Below are positions 1 through 8,452 of a DNA stretch of 64,000 nt, in pieces. The notes under the pieces are model-generated. The model saw nothing but the letters and a program-made list of their open reading frames with translations. It was not told where the DNA came from and did not search any database. Within the stretch, counting starts at the first letter, position 1, and every line of letters begins with the position of its first letter. A program made the position numbers and the translations under genes. The stretch comes from Streptomyces tendae (GTDB lineage: Bacteria > Actinomycetota > Actinomycetes > Streptomycetales > Streptomycetaceae): NCBI RefSeq assembly GCF_014650435.1, contig NZ_BMUY01000003.1, positions 682,001 to 746,000 on the forward strand, read 5' to 3'.

Positions 1-853
1 CCAGCGGCCGGACGAGGGAGCCGAGCAGCGGGCCGATGAACGTGAGGTACGCGGCCTGCAGCGGCGTCCGCCCGAACTGGGTGGTCAGCACCTGGCCGAA
101 GGCGAAGCTGTAGCCGATGAACGAGCCGAAGGTGCCGACGTACAGCACCGACATGATCCAGGTGTGGGCGTCCTTGGCCGCGTCCTTGGCGGCTCCGGTG
201 TCGTTCTTCACCGTGGTGAGGTTGTCCATGAAGCGCGCGGCGAGGACGGCGGCGACGAGGATCAGCGGGATGTAGACGCCGAGCAGCACCCGGGGTCCGC
301 CGCTCGCCCCGATGATCGCGAGGGCGACGAGTTGGATGACCGGCACGCCGACGTTCCCGCCCCCGGCGTTGAGGCCCAGCGCCCACCCCTTCTCCCTGAG
401 CGGGAAGAAGGCGTTGATGTTGGTCATGGACGAGGCGAAGTTGCCGCCTCCGATCCCGGCCAGCAGCCCGACCAGCAGGAAGGTCGAGAAGGACGTCCCG
501 GGCTCCATCACCACGAAGGCCGCGACCGTCGGGACCAGGAGCAGGCTCGCCGAGACGATCGTCCAGTTGCGGCCGCCGAAGACCGCGACGGCGAAGGTGT
601 ACGGCACCCGCACGACGGCACCGACCAGGGTCACCACGGACGTCAGCAGGAACTTGTCGGCCGGTGTCAGCCCGTACTCCGGGCCCATGAAGAGCACCAG
701 CACGGACCACAGGGTCCAGACGGAGAACCCGATGTGCTCGGAGAGCACGGAGAAGAGCAGGTTCCGCCGGGCCGTTCGCCGACCCGTCTCCTTCCAGAAG
801 GTCTCGTTCTCCGGATCCCAGTGCTCGATCCAGCGTCCGCCACGGGCTTTCAT
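1..853 (-). CDS. narK: NarK-type nitrate/nitrite MFS transporter (3' end outside window)
   Basis: Reading leftwards from the ATG at 853, about 284 residues are visible and the C-terminus lies beyond base 1. The protein begins MKARGGRWIEHWDPENETFW and then shows repeated hydrophobic segments. The nitrate signature of the NNP family is clear: GIGGGNFASSMTNINAFFP near residues 133-151, followed by GWALGLNAGGGNVGVP. The VRVPY segment (Arg82) matches the conserved substrate-binding arginine of NarK in the first half. A second glycine-rich signature-like stretch, GSFIGYSFAFG, follows later. The family moves nitrate and nitrite across the cytoplasmic membrane, by exchange or proton symport. No nitrate reductase gene is visible in this window, so its partner enzymes are elsewhere. 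Family assignment is firm; transport mode is not visible. Confidence 0.9.
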   Translation of the reverse strand, partial: MKARGGRWIEHWDPENETFWKETGRRTARRNLLFSVLSEHIGFSVWTLWSVLVLFMGPEYGLTPADKFLLTSVVTLVGAVVRVPYTFAVAVFGGRNWTIVSASLLLVPTVAAFVVMEPGTSFSTFLLVGLLAGIGGGNFASSMTNINAFFPLREKGWALGLNAGGGNVGVPVIQLVALAIIGASGGPRVLLGVYIPLILVAAVLAARFMDNLTTVKNDTGAAKDAAKDAHTWIMSVLYVGTFGSFIGYSFAFGQVLTTQFGRTPLQAAYLTFIGPLLGSLVRPL

Positions 854-988
854 CGCGCCTCCACGGTGCTCCACAGCTCGGTGGTGCCGACGCTAGGCAG
901 GACGCGTTTCGCGCCGGTGGGGCTGTGGATGACCGGGAGGGAACGTTGCTCTCACCCGGCGCGGGGGCGGCGTGAGAGATCGTGCCGG

Positions 989-1930
989 TCAGCCCTGCGG
1001 GGGCTGGGGCTGCCAGTGCGGGTTCTGCTGCGGGTAGCCCTGCGGCGGGTACGGCTGCTGGGCCTGCGGCGGCCCGCCGTACGGCTGCTGCGGCTGGGCG
1101 TACGGCTGGGGGGCCTGCTGCGGCGGGTAGGGCTGCGGGTAGGGCTGCGACGCCTGCGGGGCCGCGTAGGGCTGCTGGGGCTGCGGGCCGGGCTGCGGCG
1201 CGTACGGCTGGGGGGCTTGCGGGGCCTGCGGCGGGCCGCCGTACGGCTGCTGCGGCGGCTGGGCGCCGTACGGGCCGGGGGCCGGCTGTCCGTAGCCGCC
1301 GGGCGCGGCGCCGAACGGGTTCCCGTGGCCCGGCAGCTGCCCGCCGGGCGGCAGGTACCGCACCCGCCCCGTCTCGTCGGCCACCGGCATGAACCCGGCC
1401 GCCTGCAGCCGGGCCGCGAACTTGGCGTTGCGCTTGCGGGTGACGAGGAAACCGAGGCCCAGGGCCACCATGAGGACCAGCCAGATGATCCCGGAGAGGA
1501 CGAAGTCGTCGGACGAGCCGCCCTCGCGGAAGGCGATGACCACACACGCGACGGTGCCGCCGAGCGCGCCGTAGCCCATGTTCTTCTGGGCGTTCTTGCC
1601 GGTGAGGTCGAAGTTGATCCGGGCCTTGAGGAGTTCGAAGGCGTCCGGCACGAGCGGCGGCAGCGACACGCCGTCGCCGGCGTTCGGGTACTGCCCCCAG
1701 TTCTGCGCGGCCCGGGTGCGGGCCTGCGGGCTCGGGTCGGGGACGAGCAGCATGGTGAGCGCGGCGTTGTTCCCCCCGCTCTGGCGCACGTCCGCGTACT
1801 CGTACCCGAACTGCTGGGCGACGAAGGCGAGCTTGGCGAGTTTCTTCACGGACGACATCCGGCTGGTGAGCTGGACCGGCTCCCCGCTCGCCATCAACTG
1901 CAGCATCTTCTGCGTCTGCCGCTTGCTCAT
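989..1930 (-). CDS. Hypothetical membrane protein with Pro/Gln/Tyr-rich C-terminal tail
   Basis: A 313-residue protein starting MSKRQTQKMLQLMASGEPVQ. Residues 1-110 look like a soluble globular part. Two hydrophobic segments lie at about 117-134 and 144-163, joined by a short acidic loop (EGGSSDD), so both ends probably face the same side. From about residue 195 to the end the chain is low complexity, built of QPYGGPPQA/PQPYA-like units, and likely disordered. Such tails occur in many actinobacterial membrane proteins, including septal and polar ones, but nothing here identifies a function. It is separated by 116 bp from the acyltransferase gene on its left-to-right right side (stop 2047), on the same strand. 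I do not recognise a named family. The gene itself is well supported by codon bias. Confidence 0.8.
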   Translation of the reverse strand: MSKRQTQKMLQLMASGEPVQLTSRMSSVKKLAKLAFVAQQFGYEYADVRQSGGNNAALTMLLVPDPSPQARTRAAQNWGQYPNAGDGVSLPPLVPDAFELLKARINFDLTGKNAQKNMGYGALGGTVACVVIAFREGGSSDDFVLSGIIWLVLMVALGLGFLVTRKRNAKFAARLQAAGFMPVADETGRVRYLPPGGQLPGHGNPFGAAPGGYGQPAPGPYGAQPPQQPYGGPPQAPQAPQPYAPQPGPQPQQPYAAPQASQPYPQPYPPQQAPQPYAQPQQPYGGPPQAQQPYPPQGYPQQNPHWQPQPPQG

Positions 1931-2046
1931 CCCGCTGCTCCCCCTGACCGGCTCACGCCACCCTGTTCACTTCCGCAACCGGGGCAGTCTCGCACGGAGG
2001 GCCGACAACCGTCAGCCCCGGTGCGGGGCCCGCCCCGGTCCCGGGG

Positions 2047-3402
2047 TCAGCCCCGGTGCGCGGCGCGGGCCCTCGGCTGCTTCGCCGGCGGGCGCTTGCC
2101 GCCGTCCGGCCACAGCTGGGGCCTGCGCTTGGCGGCCACGTCCTCCATCCAGCCGAACCAGACGATGCAGCTCCCGATGAGCAGCCAGGCGATGACCAGG
2201 ACCGGCCAGGGACTCTCCAGCAGCCACGGGACGTTCTCGTACACGACGTCGAAGCCCCACAACTGGTCCCACAGCGTGGCCGCGATCAGGATGCAGACGT
2301 TGTGCCACAGGTAGATCGTCACCGCGCGGGAGTTGAGCAGGGTGATCAGCCGGTCCCAGCGGCGCAGCCGGCGCGGCCACTCGGTCCACGACGGGCTGAC
2401 GTGCAGGAGCAGCAGCACCGTGGCGAAGGACCAGACGGCCTGCGCGAAGGGGATGGAGTCCAGGTCGTACCCGGTCTTGAAGCCCTCCCTGAAGGCGTAC
2501 CAGAGCCCCAGTGCGGCGATCACGGGCGCGACCGAGGGCACGACGTAGCGCGGCAGCCGCTTCAGGACGCCTTCCTGGTGGGCCATGCCGAGGATCCAGC
2601 AGGCCCCGAAGGTGCTGAAGTCCGTGAGCGCGGACGGGAAGCGCTCGCCCGGCAGGTTCAGGTAGCCGAACTGGAAGGCGGCCGACAGCACCAGGGGCGC
2701 GAGGATCGTCAGCCACGGCAGGGCGCGCAGCGCGCGCAGCAGGACCGGGGAGAGCAGGACGTACCAGAGGTAGGCGCGGATGTACCAGAGCGGACCGCCG
2801 AGTTCGGCGGCCCAGTCCTCGCCCAGGATGCCGTGGATGCCCGGCACGCTCTCGGCGAAGGGCGGGTCGCTCAGCGGCAGGATCCAGTAGAGGAGGTGGA
2901 ACCACCACCAGCCCGGGTGCCCGTCCTCGTTCGGTCCCCAGCCCTGCAGCACCATGCCGGTCACGCCCACGACGCCCAGCAGCCACAGCGGCGGCAGCAG
3001 TCGGCGCATGCGGCTGCGGACGACCTGGACGGCCGGGCGCTTGAGGCTGCGGGCCATCAGGTTGCCCGCGAGGGCGAACATCACGCCCATGGACGGGAAC
3101 ACCACCGGCAGCCAGGCCCAGCCCATCAGGTGGTACAGGACCACGCGGAAGAGGGCCACCGCGCGCAGCAGGTCGAAGTACCGGTCGCGCACCGGAGCAC
3201 GCCGCGCCTGCTTCTGCTGGGGCGCCGCCGGTACGGCCGTGTCCGCACCGACGGGCGGCTGGAGGGGTGGTGCGGTCATGTGCGGGGCGCTCCGGGTCGG
3301 ACCAGGCGGATACGGGTGGGGCGGGTACGGGTCGGGCAGGGGCGGGTCGGGCAGCGCGCCTGCGGGAGGCGGCCGCGTCGGGTCGTAGGGCGGGGTGGTC
3401 AT
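2047..3402 (-). CDS. Acyltransferase-3-type integral membrane protein, third gene of the mat operon
   Basis: The ATG at 3402 overlaps the matB stop by four bases (ATGA), so translation is probably coupled. The protein has 451 residues. Residues 1-70 are a proline-rich cytoplasmic tail, followed by the family entry motif DRYFDLLRAVALFRVVLYH (Arg80, His91) and about ten hydrophobic segments. This is the acyltransferase-3 layout of OatA-like and IcaC-like proteins, which O-acylate polysaccharides or assist glycan export. Directly downstream of a deacetylase/synthase, the likely job is O-modification or export of the MatB glycan (inference). An internal ATG at 3280 would remove only the proline-rich tail and is the alternative start. 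The acyl donor and target cannot be read from sequence. Confidence 0.85.
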   Translation of the reverse strand: MTTPPYDPTRPPPAGALPDPPLPDPYPPHPYPPGPTRSAPHMTAPPLQPPVGADTAVPAAPQQKQARRAPVRDRYFDLLRAVALFRVVLYHLMGWAWLPVVFPSMGVMFALAGNLMARSLKRPAVQVVRSRMRRLLPPLWLLGVVGVTGMVLQGWGPNEDGHPGWWWFHLLYWILPLSDPPFAESVPGIHGILGEDWAAELGGPLWYIRAYLWYVLLSPVLLRALRALPWLTILAPLVLSAAFQFGYLNLPGERFPSALTDFSTFGACWILGMAHQEGVLKRLPRYVVPSVAPVIAALGLWYAFREGFKTGYDLDSIPFAQAVWSFATVLLLLHVSPSWTEWPRRLRRWDRLITLLNSRAVTIYLWHNVCILIAATLWDQLWGFDVVYENVPWLLESPWPVLVIAWLLIGSCIVWFGWMEDVAAKRRPQLWPDGGKRPPAKQPRARAAHRG

Positions 3403-5603
3403 CGGACCGGCCTCCCGTCCATGGCGCCGGACCGCCGCTGGGGCGGCACGCCGTCGGCGCCGGGCGGCGGCGCGGACACCCCGCCGCTGCGCCGCAGCTT
3501 CTGCCAGCGCAGCCGGCCGCCGGTGAGCGCCGTGATCCAGGACTGGAGCAGCACCACGTACATGATCTGGCGGTACAGGATCTGCTGGAGGGGCAGCGAG
3601 ATGAGCGGCGTCAGCTTCTCCCGGTCCAGCCGGAAGGCGTAGGCGGCGCACACCGCCTGGATGGCCAGGACGCCGAGCCACGCCACGACCGTCTTCTCGG
3701 TGGGTCCGAAGACGAGGCCGTAGAGCAGGAAGACGTCGATCAGCGGGGCGAGCAGCGGGGCCAGCACCATGAACAGGGAGACGAAGGGCAGTCCCACCCG
3801 GCCGAAGCGGCCCGAGGGGCCCTTCTCGATCACCGCGCGGCGGTGCTTCCAGATCGCCTGCATGGTGCCGTACGACCAGCGGTAGCGCTGGGACCACAGC
3901 TGGCCGACGGACTCCGGGGCCTCGGTCCAGGCGCGGGCGTTCTCGGCGTAGACGACCCGCCAGCCGGCGCGGTGCAGCGCCATGGTGACGTCGGTGTCCT
4001 CGGCGAGCGTGTCGTCGCTCATGCCGCCGATGGGCTCCAGGGCGGACCGGCGGAAGGCGCCGACCGCGCCCGGGATGGTCGGCATGCAGCCCAGGACGTC
4101 GTACATCCGGCGGTCCAGGTTGAAGCCCATCACGTACTCGATGTGCTGCCAGGCGCCGATGAGGCTGTCCTTGTTGCCGACCTTGGCGTTGCCCGCCACG
4201 GCGCCCACCTTGGGGTCGCCGAAGGGCTGGACGAGTTCGCGGACGGTGGAGGGTTCGAAGACGGTGTCGCCGTCCATCATCACGACGATGTCGTGACGGG
4301 CGTTGGCCAGGCCCCGGTTGAGCGCGGCCGGCTTGCCCGCGTTGAGCTGGCGAATCACCCGGACGCCCGGCAGGCCGAGCCCCTCCACGATGCGTGCGGT
4401 CCCGTCGCTGGAGCCGTCGTCGATGACGATGACCTCGACCGGGTGGTCGCTGGCCACCAGGGAACGCACCGTGTTCTCGATGCACTTGGCCTCGTTGTAC
4501 GCCGGGACCAGCACCGTGACCGGTTCGGTGACCGCCGGGCCCCAGCGGAAGCGTCTGCGGCGCACCCGGCGGGCGTGGACGCCGGACAGCAGGAGCATCA
4601 GGACGAAGCGCCCGATGACCAGCGTGCCGATGATGGCCAGGCCCACCACCAGGACGTCGGTGAGCTTCTCCGACGCCTGGACCAGGAAGACCCACGCCCT
4701 GCCCTTCCAGAGTTCGGCGCCGGTCACCGGGGTCATGGCGCTGGGCGCGTCCAGGGCCTCGGTGAGGTTGTCGAACTCGTAGCCCTTCTTCTTCAGGTCG
4801 GGCAGGAACTTGTCCAGGGCCCGCACGGTCTGGTGGCGGTCGCCGCCGGAGTCGTGCATCAGGACGATGGCGCCCTTGCCGCCGTGCGGGGTGGCACGGC
4901 GGATGATCTCGTCGACGCCGGGCTTCTTCCAGTCCTCGCTGTCCGTGTTGTTGACGACGGTGATGTAACCGCGGCTGCCGATGTACTCGGTGACCGGCCA
5001 GGACTTGTTGTCCATGGCGTCGGCGAAGGAGGAGTACGGCGGCCGGAACAGCGAGGTGCGCACCCCGGCCGCGCCGGTGAGCGCCAGCTGGTTCTGCGAG
5101 AGCTCCCAGTCGACGCGCTTCTTGGACTGGAAGGAGAGGTCGGGGTGGTTGAAGGTGTGCAGGCCCACCTCGTGGCCCTCGTCGACCATGCGCTGGACCA
5201 GGTCCGGGTAGCGGGAGGCCATGGTGCCGGTGACGAAGAAGACCGCGTGCGCGTCGTGCTTCTTCAGCACGTCCAGCACGCGCGGCGTCCAGGTCGGGTC
5301 CGGGCCGTCGTCGAAGGTGAGGACGAGGCGGTGGTCGGGCACGCTCAGGCTCTCGGTGCGGCCGCCGCGCACGTCGATGACCGGGCCGCCCTCGAGGATC
5401 TTCTGCGGCACCTTGTCGGTGGCGGCGGGCGGCTGGACGCGGTGGTCGGCGAGGATCTCGCTGTGCACGTATCCGCGGAGCATGAGCATCGCCACCAGGG
5501 CGACCAGGACGAGCAGCGGAAGCAGCAGGCGCAAGGGCACACGACGGCGGGAGCCCTCACGGGCGCTGCGTGCGGCCCCGTGACGGCGGGTGCGGGATGC
5601 CAT
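3399..5603 (-). CDS. matB: MatB-like bifunctional polysaccharide deacetylase / GT2 glycan synthase
   Basis: A 734-residue fusion protein. After a basic N-terminus and a membrane anchor (about 22-43) comes a NodB polysaccharide-deacetylase domain (about 85-285): metal/catalytic DD at 98-99 in LTFDDGP, the HTFNH pair His149/His153, FRPPY, and the late histidine in LMHDSGGDRH. A second hydrophobic segment (about 315-340) leads into a processive GT2 domain: VIVIDDGSSDG (Asp395-396), the DxD in MMDGDT (444-446), EDTD (535-538) and QRYRW (572-576). Further membrane segments follow. In Streptomyces, MatA/MatB make a poly-beta-1,6-GlcNAc-like extracellular polymer needed for mycelial pellet formation; this architecture equals PgaC/IcaA plus PgaB/IcaB. 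All key residues are present. The start ATG overlaps the matA stop by one base (TGATG). Confidence 0.93.
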   Translation of the reverse strand: MASRTRRHGAARSAREGSRRRVPLRLLLPLLVLVALVAMLMLRGYVHSEILADHRVQPPAATDKVPQKILEGGPVIDVRGGRTESLSVPDHRLVLTFDDGPDPTWTPRVLDVLKKHDAHAVFFVTGTMASRYPDLVQRMVDEGHEVGLHTFNHPDLSFQSKKRVDWELSQNQLALTGAAGVRTSLFRPPYSSFADAMDNKSWPVTEYIGSRGYITVVNNTDSEDWKKPGVDEIIRRATPHGGKGAIVLMHDSGGDRHQTVRALDKFLPDLKKKGYEFDNLTEALDAPSAMTPVTGAELWKGRAWVFLVQASEKLTDVLVVGLAIIGTLVIGRFVLMLLLSGVHARRVRRRRFRWGPAVTEPVTVLVPAYNEAKCIENTVRSLVASDHPVEVIVIDDGSSDGTARIVEGLGLPGVRVIRQLNAGKPAALNRGLANARHDIVVMMDGDTVFEPSTVRELVQPFGDPKVGAVAGNAKVGNKDSLIGAWQHIEYVMGFNLDRRMYDVLGCMPTIPGAVGAFRRSALEPIGGMSDDTLAEDTDVTMALHRAGWRVVYAENARAWTEAPESVGQLWSQRYRWSYGTMQAIWKHRRAVIEKGPSGRFGRVGLPFVSLFMVLAPLLAPLIDVFLLYGLVFGPTEKTVVAWLGVLAIQAVCAAYAFRLDREKLTPLISLPLQQILYRQIMYVVLLQSWITALTGGRLRWQKLRRSGGVSAPPPGADGVPPQRRSGAMDGRPVR

Positions 5604-7240
5604 CAGAGGGTGTTCTCCGGGGACAGGTGAGGGGACGTGGAGGTGTCGGCCGGGCCGGCGACCACGACGGGTGCGCCGCCCTGGCCCGCGACGGGGTCCG
5701 GACCGCCCGCGCCGTTGGCGTTGGTGCCGTCCGCGCCCGGGTCGGTGCCGGTGGTGGAGCCGCCGGTGGGCCCGGTCGGGTCGACACTGGTGTCGCCGCC
5801 GCCCGTCGGGGCCGACGGGTCCGTGGTGTCGGGGGGCGGGGCCTGTGTCGACTGGGTCGGGTCCGGGCCGGTCGCGCCGCCACCGCCCGGGTTCTGGTCG
5901 GTCCCGGGTGCCGAGGACTGGGGGCCGGCGCTCGTGCCGGGCTGCCCCGTGGCGCCGCCCGTCACGCCGGAGGTGCCGGACGCGGGTGCCTCGACGCCCG
6001 GTTCGGTCGTCTCGCCTACGCCGGCCGAGGGGGTGGCCTGCGGGGTGGCGGGGCCGGTGCCCGGGGGCTGCGCCGACTGCGAGGGTGCCGGGCTGGTGTC
6101 GACCTGACCGGCCGGTGCGCCCTCCTCCTGGCCCGGTACGGGCATCCACGGCGCGTCGGAGTTGCCGGAGAGCAGCGTGGAGACGATGACGACGGCGTAG
6201 ACCGCGCAGGCTACGGCGACCAGGATGCCGAGGCGGCGGTACAGGCGGCTGCGGCGGCCGGACGCGTCGACGAAGACCGGCCCGTCGGAGGGCTCCGGGC
6301 CGCTCTTGCGGTGTCCGCCGTCGGCCCGCAGCAGCACGCCGTCACCGAGGTGGACGGCGTCGAGCTGCACGGTGACCTCGTGCGGGTCGTGGGTGTGCCC
6401 GGCGGCCGCCCCCGCGTCGCCGTCCGTGTCCGGCGTGTCCGGCGTCTCCCGCCAGGGATCGCGGAGCGCGGCGGTGGCGGGCCCGGTCGGGAACCCGGGC
6501 GCGGGCCCGGAACCGGACGCGGGAAAGGCACGGGTGGCCCCCATCGCGGCACCGGAACCGGCACCGATGGGCGGGAGAACGGCTGTGCGGTCGAAGTCGG
6601 GGCCGGTACCGATGCCGGGGCCGGAGCCAAGGCCAGGGCCAGAGCCGGTGCCGGGGCCGGTGGGCGGGAGAACGGTGGTCCGGTCGAAGTCGGGGCCGGT
6701 ACCGATGCCGGGGCCGGAGCCAAGGCCAGGGCCAGAGCCGGTGCCGGTCGGCGGGAGAACGGCCGTACGGTCGAAGTCCGGGGCGACTCCGCCGCCGGGG
6801 CCGGTGCCTATGTCAGGGCCCGAGTCGCCGGCGTGGGCGTTTTCGGGCATTCGGGGCGGCTGGGGGGCCGTGCCCGAGGGGTTGGGTCTCGGGGCGGGGT
6901 TGCCGGGGCGCGCCGCGGACGAGTGGGTGGTGCCCCAGGTTATGCGCCCACGGACCACCGGGTCCTGGCTCTGCTCACGGGGGGCACGGCCGCCTATTCG
7001 GGTGTCCGGGGCCTCCGTCCGGTCCGCGTCGGAGCGCCCGCGGCCGCGCGGGCCCGCACCGGAGTCGCCGAACCACCCCGAACCCGGCGCGGTCACCGGG
7101 GGCTCCCCGGCCGGCGGGAGGGGGCGGGTCGGGGGCAGCACCTCGGTGGCGTCAGCATCTCGTCCGGCCTCCGAGTATCCACGAGCCCCGGACTCGACCT
7201 CGGGCCACTCCGGTTGGGCGTCTTTTTGCCAATTCTTCAC
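5603..7240 (-). CDS. matA: MatA-like single-pass membrane protein with repeated TxVLPP motifs
   Basis: Position and coupling (TGATG) to matB identify this as the MatA partner; sequence alone would not. From the GTG at 7240 it has 545 residues. A long Gly/Pro/Ser-rich region, presumably cytoplasmic, precedes one membrane segment (about 337-358, LGILVAVACAVYAVVIVS). The extracytoplasmic tail is Gly/Ser/Thr/Pro-rich. TEVLPP or DRTAVLPP/DRTTVLPP occurs at Thr32, 159, 188 and 219, and the last three sit in a tandem 31-residue repeat. I prefer the GTG at 7240 because it gives a protein-like beginning (KNWQKDAQPEWPEVE) and has GGGGAAG nine bases upstream. A GTG at 7318 in the same frame would add 26 residues. 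Its molecular role is not evident; a scaffold or regulatory subunit for MatB is an inference. Confidence 0.78.
   Translation of the reverse strand: MKNWQKDAQPEWPEVESGARGYSEAGRDADATEVLPPTRPLPPAGEPPVTAPGSGWFGDSGAGPRGRGRSDADRTEAPDTRIGGRAPREQSQDPVVRGRITWGTTHSSAARPGNPAPRPNPSGTAPQPPRMPENAHAGDSGPDIGTGPGGGVAPDFDRTAVLPPTGTGSGPGLGSGPGIGTGPDFDRTTVLPPTGPGTGSGPGLGSGPGIGTGPDFDRTAVLPPIGAGSGAAMGATRAFPASGSGPAPGFPTGPATAALRDPWRETPDTPDTDGDAGAAAGHTHDPHEVTVQLDAVHLGDGVLLRADGGHRKSGPEPSDGPVFVDASGRRSRLYRRLGILVAVACAVYAVVIVSTLLSGNSDAPWMPVPGQEEGAPAGQVDTSPAPSQSAQPPGTGPATPQATPSAGVGETTEPGVEAPASGTSGVTGGATGQPGTSAGPQSSAPGTDQNPGGGGATGPDPTQSTQAPPPDTTDPSAPTGGGDTSVDPTGPTGGSTTGTDPGADGTNANGAGGPDPVAGQGGAPVVVAGPADTSTSPHLSPENTL
6591..6776 (-). 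repeat. 93-bp tandem repeat inside matA
   Basis: Two units start at 6591 and 6684 (period 93 bp, 31 codons). The first roughly 64 bases of each unit are identical, and a degenerate third unit begins at 6771. Each encodes a Gly/Ser/Pro spacer ending in GTGPDFDRT-x-VLPP. Near-identity at DNA level suggests recent duplication. Confidence 0.85.
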
Positions 7241-7397
7241 GCGCGCGCACTTCCCCCCACGGAACACTTCCGGGTGCGCATACGACTCCGAGCACTCGTC
7301 GGCCGAACCGGCCCCCACCAGGTTCGAGCGCCCCCTGTATCACACCGTGCTCAGGCAAAGAATGTAGCGCACGCGGAGGATGTGTGGTGGCCGCGTG

Positions 7398-8369
7398 TCA
7401 CTTGTGGACGGACATCACAGCGGCGTCTGCGGCCGGAATCCATCCCCCGTCGGGGACCCGGAGCCAACCCTTTTCGGTCGCGACCTGCGACGCCGCCCGG
7501 CGCAGCGCGTCGAGCGCCGGATGCACCAGTCCCTTTCGCCAGACGAGCGAGACCGGCGACAGCGGCACGGGGTCGACGAGGGGGCGCACCACGGTCGAGG
7601 CCATGGCCGGAAAACTCTCCACGGCGAGGATCGGATTGCGCGTCTTGTCCATGATGCGCTGGAACTCCTCCTCGCCGACCGCCAGCGGCGCGGGGGACGC
7701 CACGTCGATACCGCGTCCCTCGAACAGGCGGTGCGCGAGGTCGGTCCACTCCGGCGTGCGCGGGTTGCCGGCCCCGGCGTACACGGCCTCTCCGGCGAGG
7801 GCGGAGAGCGGCACCTCGGGCAGCAGGGCCAGCGGATGGTCCTCGGGCAGGACGACCGCCATGGGTTCCAGGCGCACCGGCTGATGACCGAGTCCCGCCC
7901 GCAGAGCGGCGGGCAGCCCCGCGAACCGGCCGAAGGAGGCGTCGAGGCGACCCGCGACCAGTTCACCGGCGGCGTGGGTCAGTCCGCTCTCGTAACGCGC
8001 CATCAGCTCCTGCTCCGGCGCGAGCGCACGGGCCCGTTCCAGGACCAGGCGGCCGGTGACGAGGCCCGGGGAGTTGAGGTCGACCAGCAGCGGCCGGGCC
8101 TGCCCGAAGGCGGCCAGCAGGTCGTCCTGCGCCTGGAGGACCCGGCGGGCGTACGGCAGCAGCCGCTCGCCGTCGGCCGTCGGCGTCACCTGCCGGGTGG
8201 TGCGGACGAACAGCTCGGCGCCCAACTCCCGCTCCAGGCGCCGCACATCCCTGCTGAGGGCCTGCTGGGCGACGTAGAGGCGGGCGGCGGCGCGGGTGAA
8301 GTGCAGTTCCTCGGCGACGGCGACGAAGGCGCGCAGGAGGCGGGGGTCGAGGTGGGCGGGCGCGGGCAT
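7398..8369 (-). CDS. LysR-family transcriptional regulator
   Basis: A 323-residue protein with the N-terminal LysR winged helix (LRAFVAVAEELHFTRAAARL, about residues 11-30, then QQALSRDVRRLERELGAELF) and a C-terminal substrate-binding-type effector domain (about 90-300). It is transcribed away from an MFS transporter that starts 83 bp away. LysR regulators usually control the divergent gene, so this transporter is the most likely target. It lies upstream of matA on the same strand, with a 157-bp gap, so it is probably not part of the mat operon, although read-through is possible. The effector is unknown. Confidence 0.92.
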   Translation of the reverse strand: MPAPAHLDPRLLRAFVAVAEELHFTRAAARLYVAQQALSRDVRRLERELGAELFVRTTRQVTPTADGERLLPYARRVLQAQDDLLAAFGQARPLLVDLNSPGLVTGRLVLERARALAPEQELMARYESGLTHAAGELVAGRLDASFGRFAGLPAALRAGLGHQPVRLEPMAVVLPEDHPLALLPEVPLSALAGEAVYAGAGNPRTPEWTDLAHRLFEGRGIDVASPAPLAVGEEEFQRIMDKTRNPILAVESFPAMASTVVRPLVDPVPLSPVSLVWRKGLVHPALDALRRAASQVATEKGWLRVPDGGWIPAADAAVMSVHK

Positions 8370-8390
8370 CCGGCGAATTTACAACGCCGG
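8370..8390. promoter_or_regulatory. Candidate LysR operator dyad
   Basis: CCGGCG (8370-8375) and CGCCGG (8385-8390) form a perfect inverted repeat around a nine-base AT-rich centre (AATTTACAA). It directly abuts the LysR start and lies in the shared divergent promoter region. Autoregulation is the usual mode for the family. Assignment rests only on symmetry and position. Confidence 0.35.
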
Positions 8391-8452
8391 TGCGTGAATG
8401 GCCACGGAGAAGGTGTTGGACCTCCTGATCACCCCCGGGCGACGGTGGGCCC

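Noticed and set aside
164..2314. 716-codon plus-strand frame over narK and its neighbour
   Set aside because: It crosses two clear minus-strand genes with family motifs and is compositionally typical of an antisense shadow.
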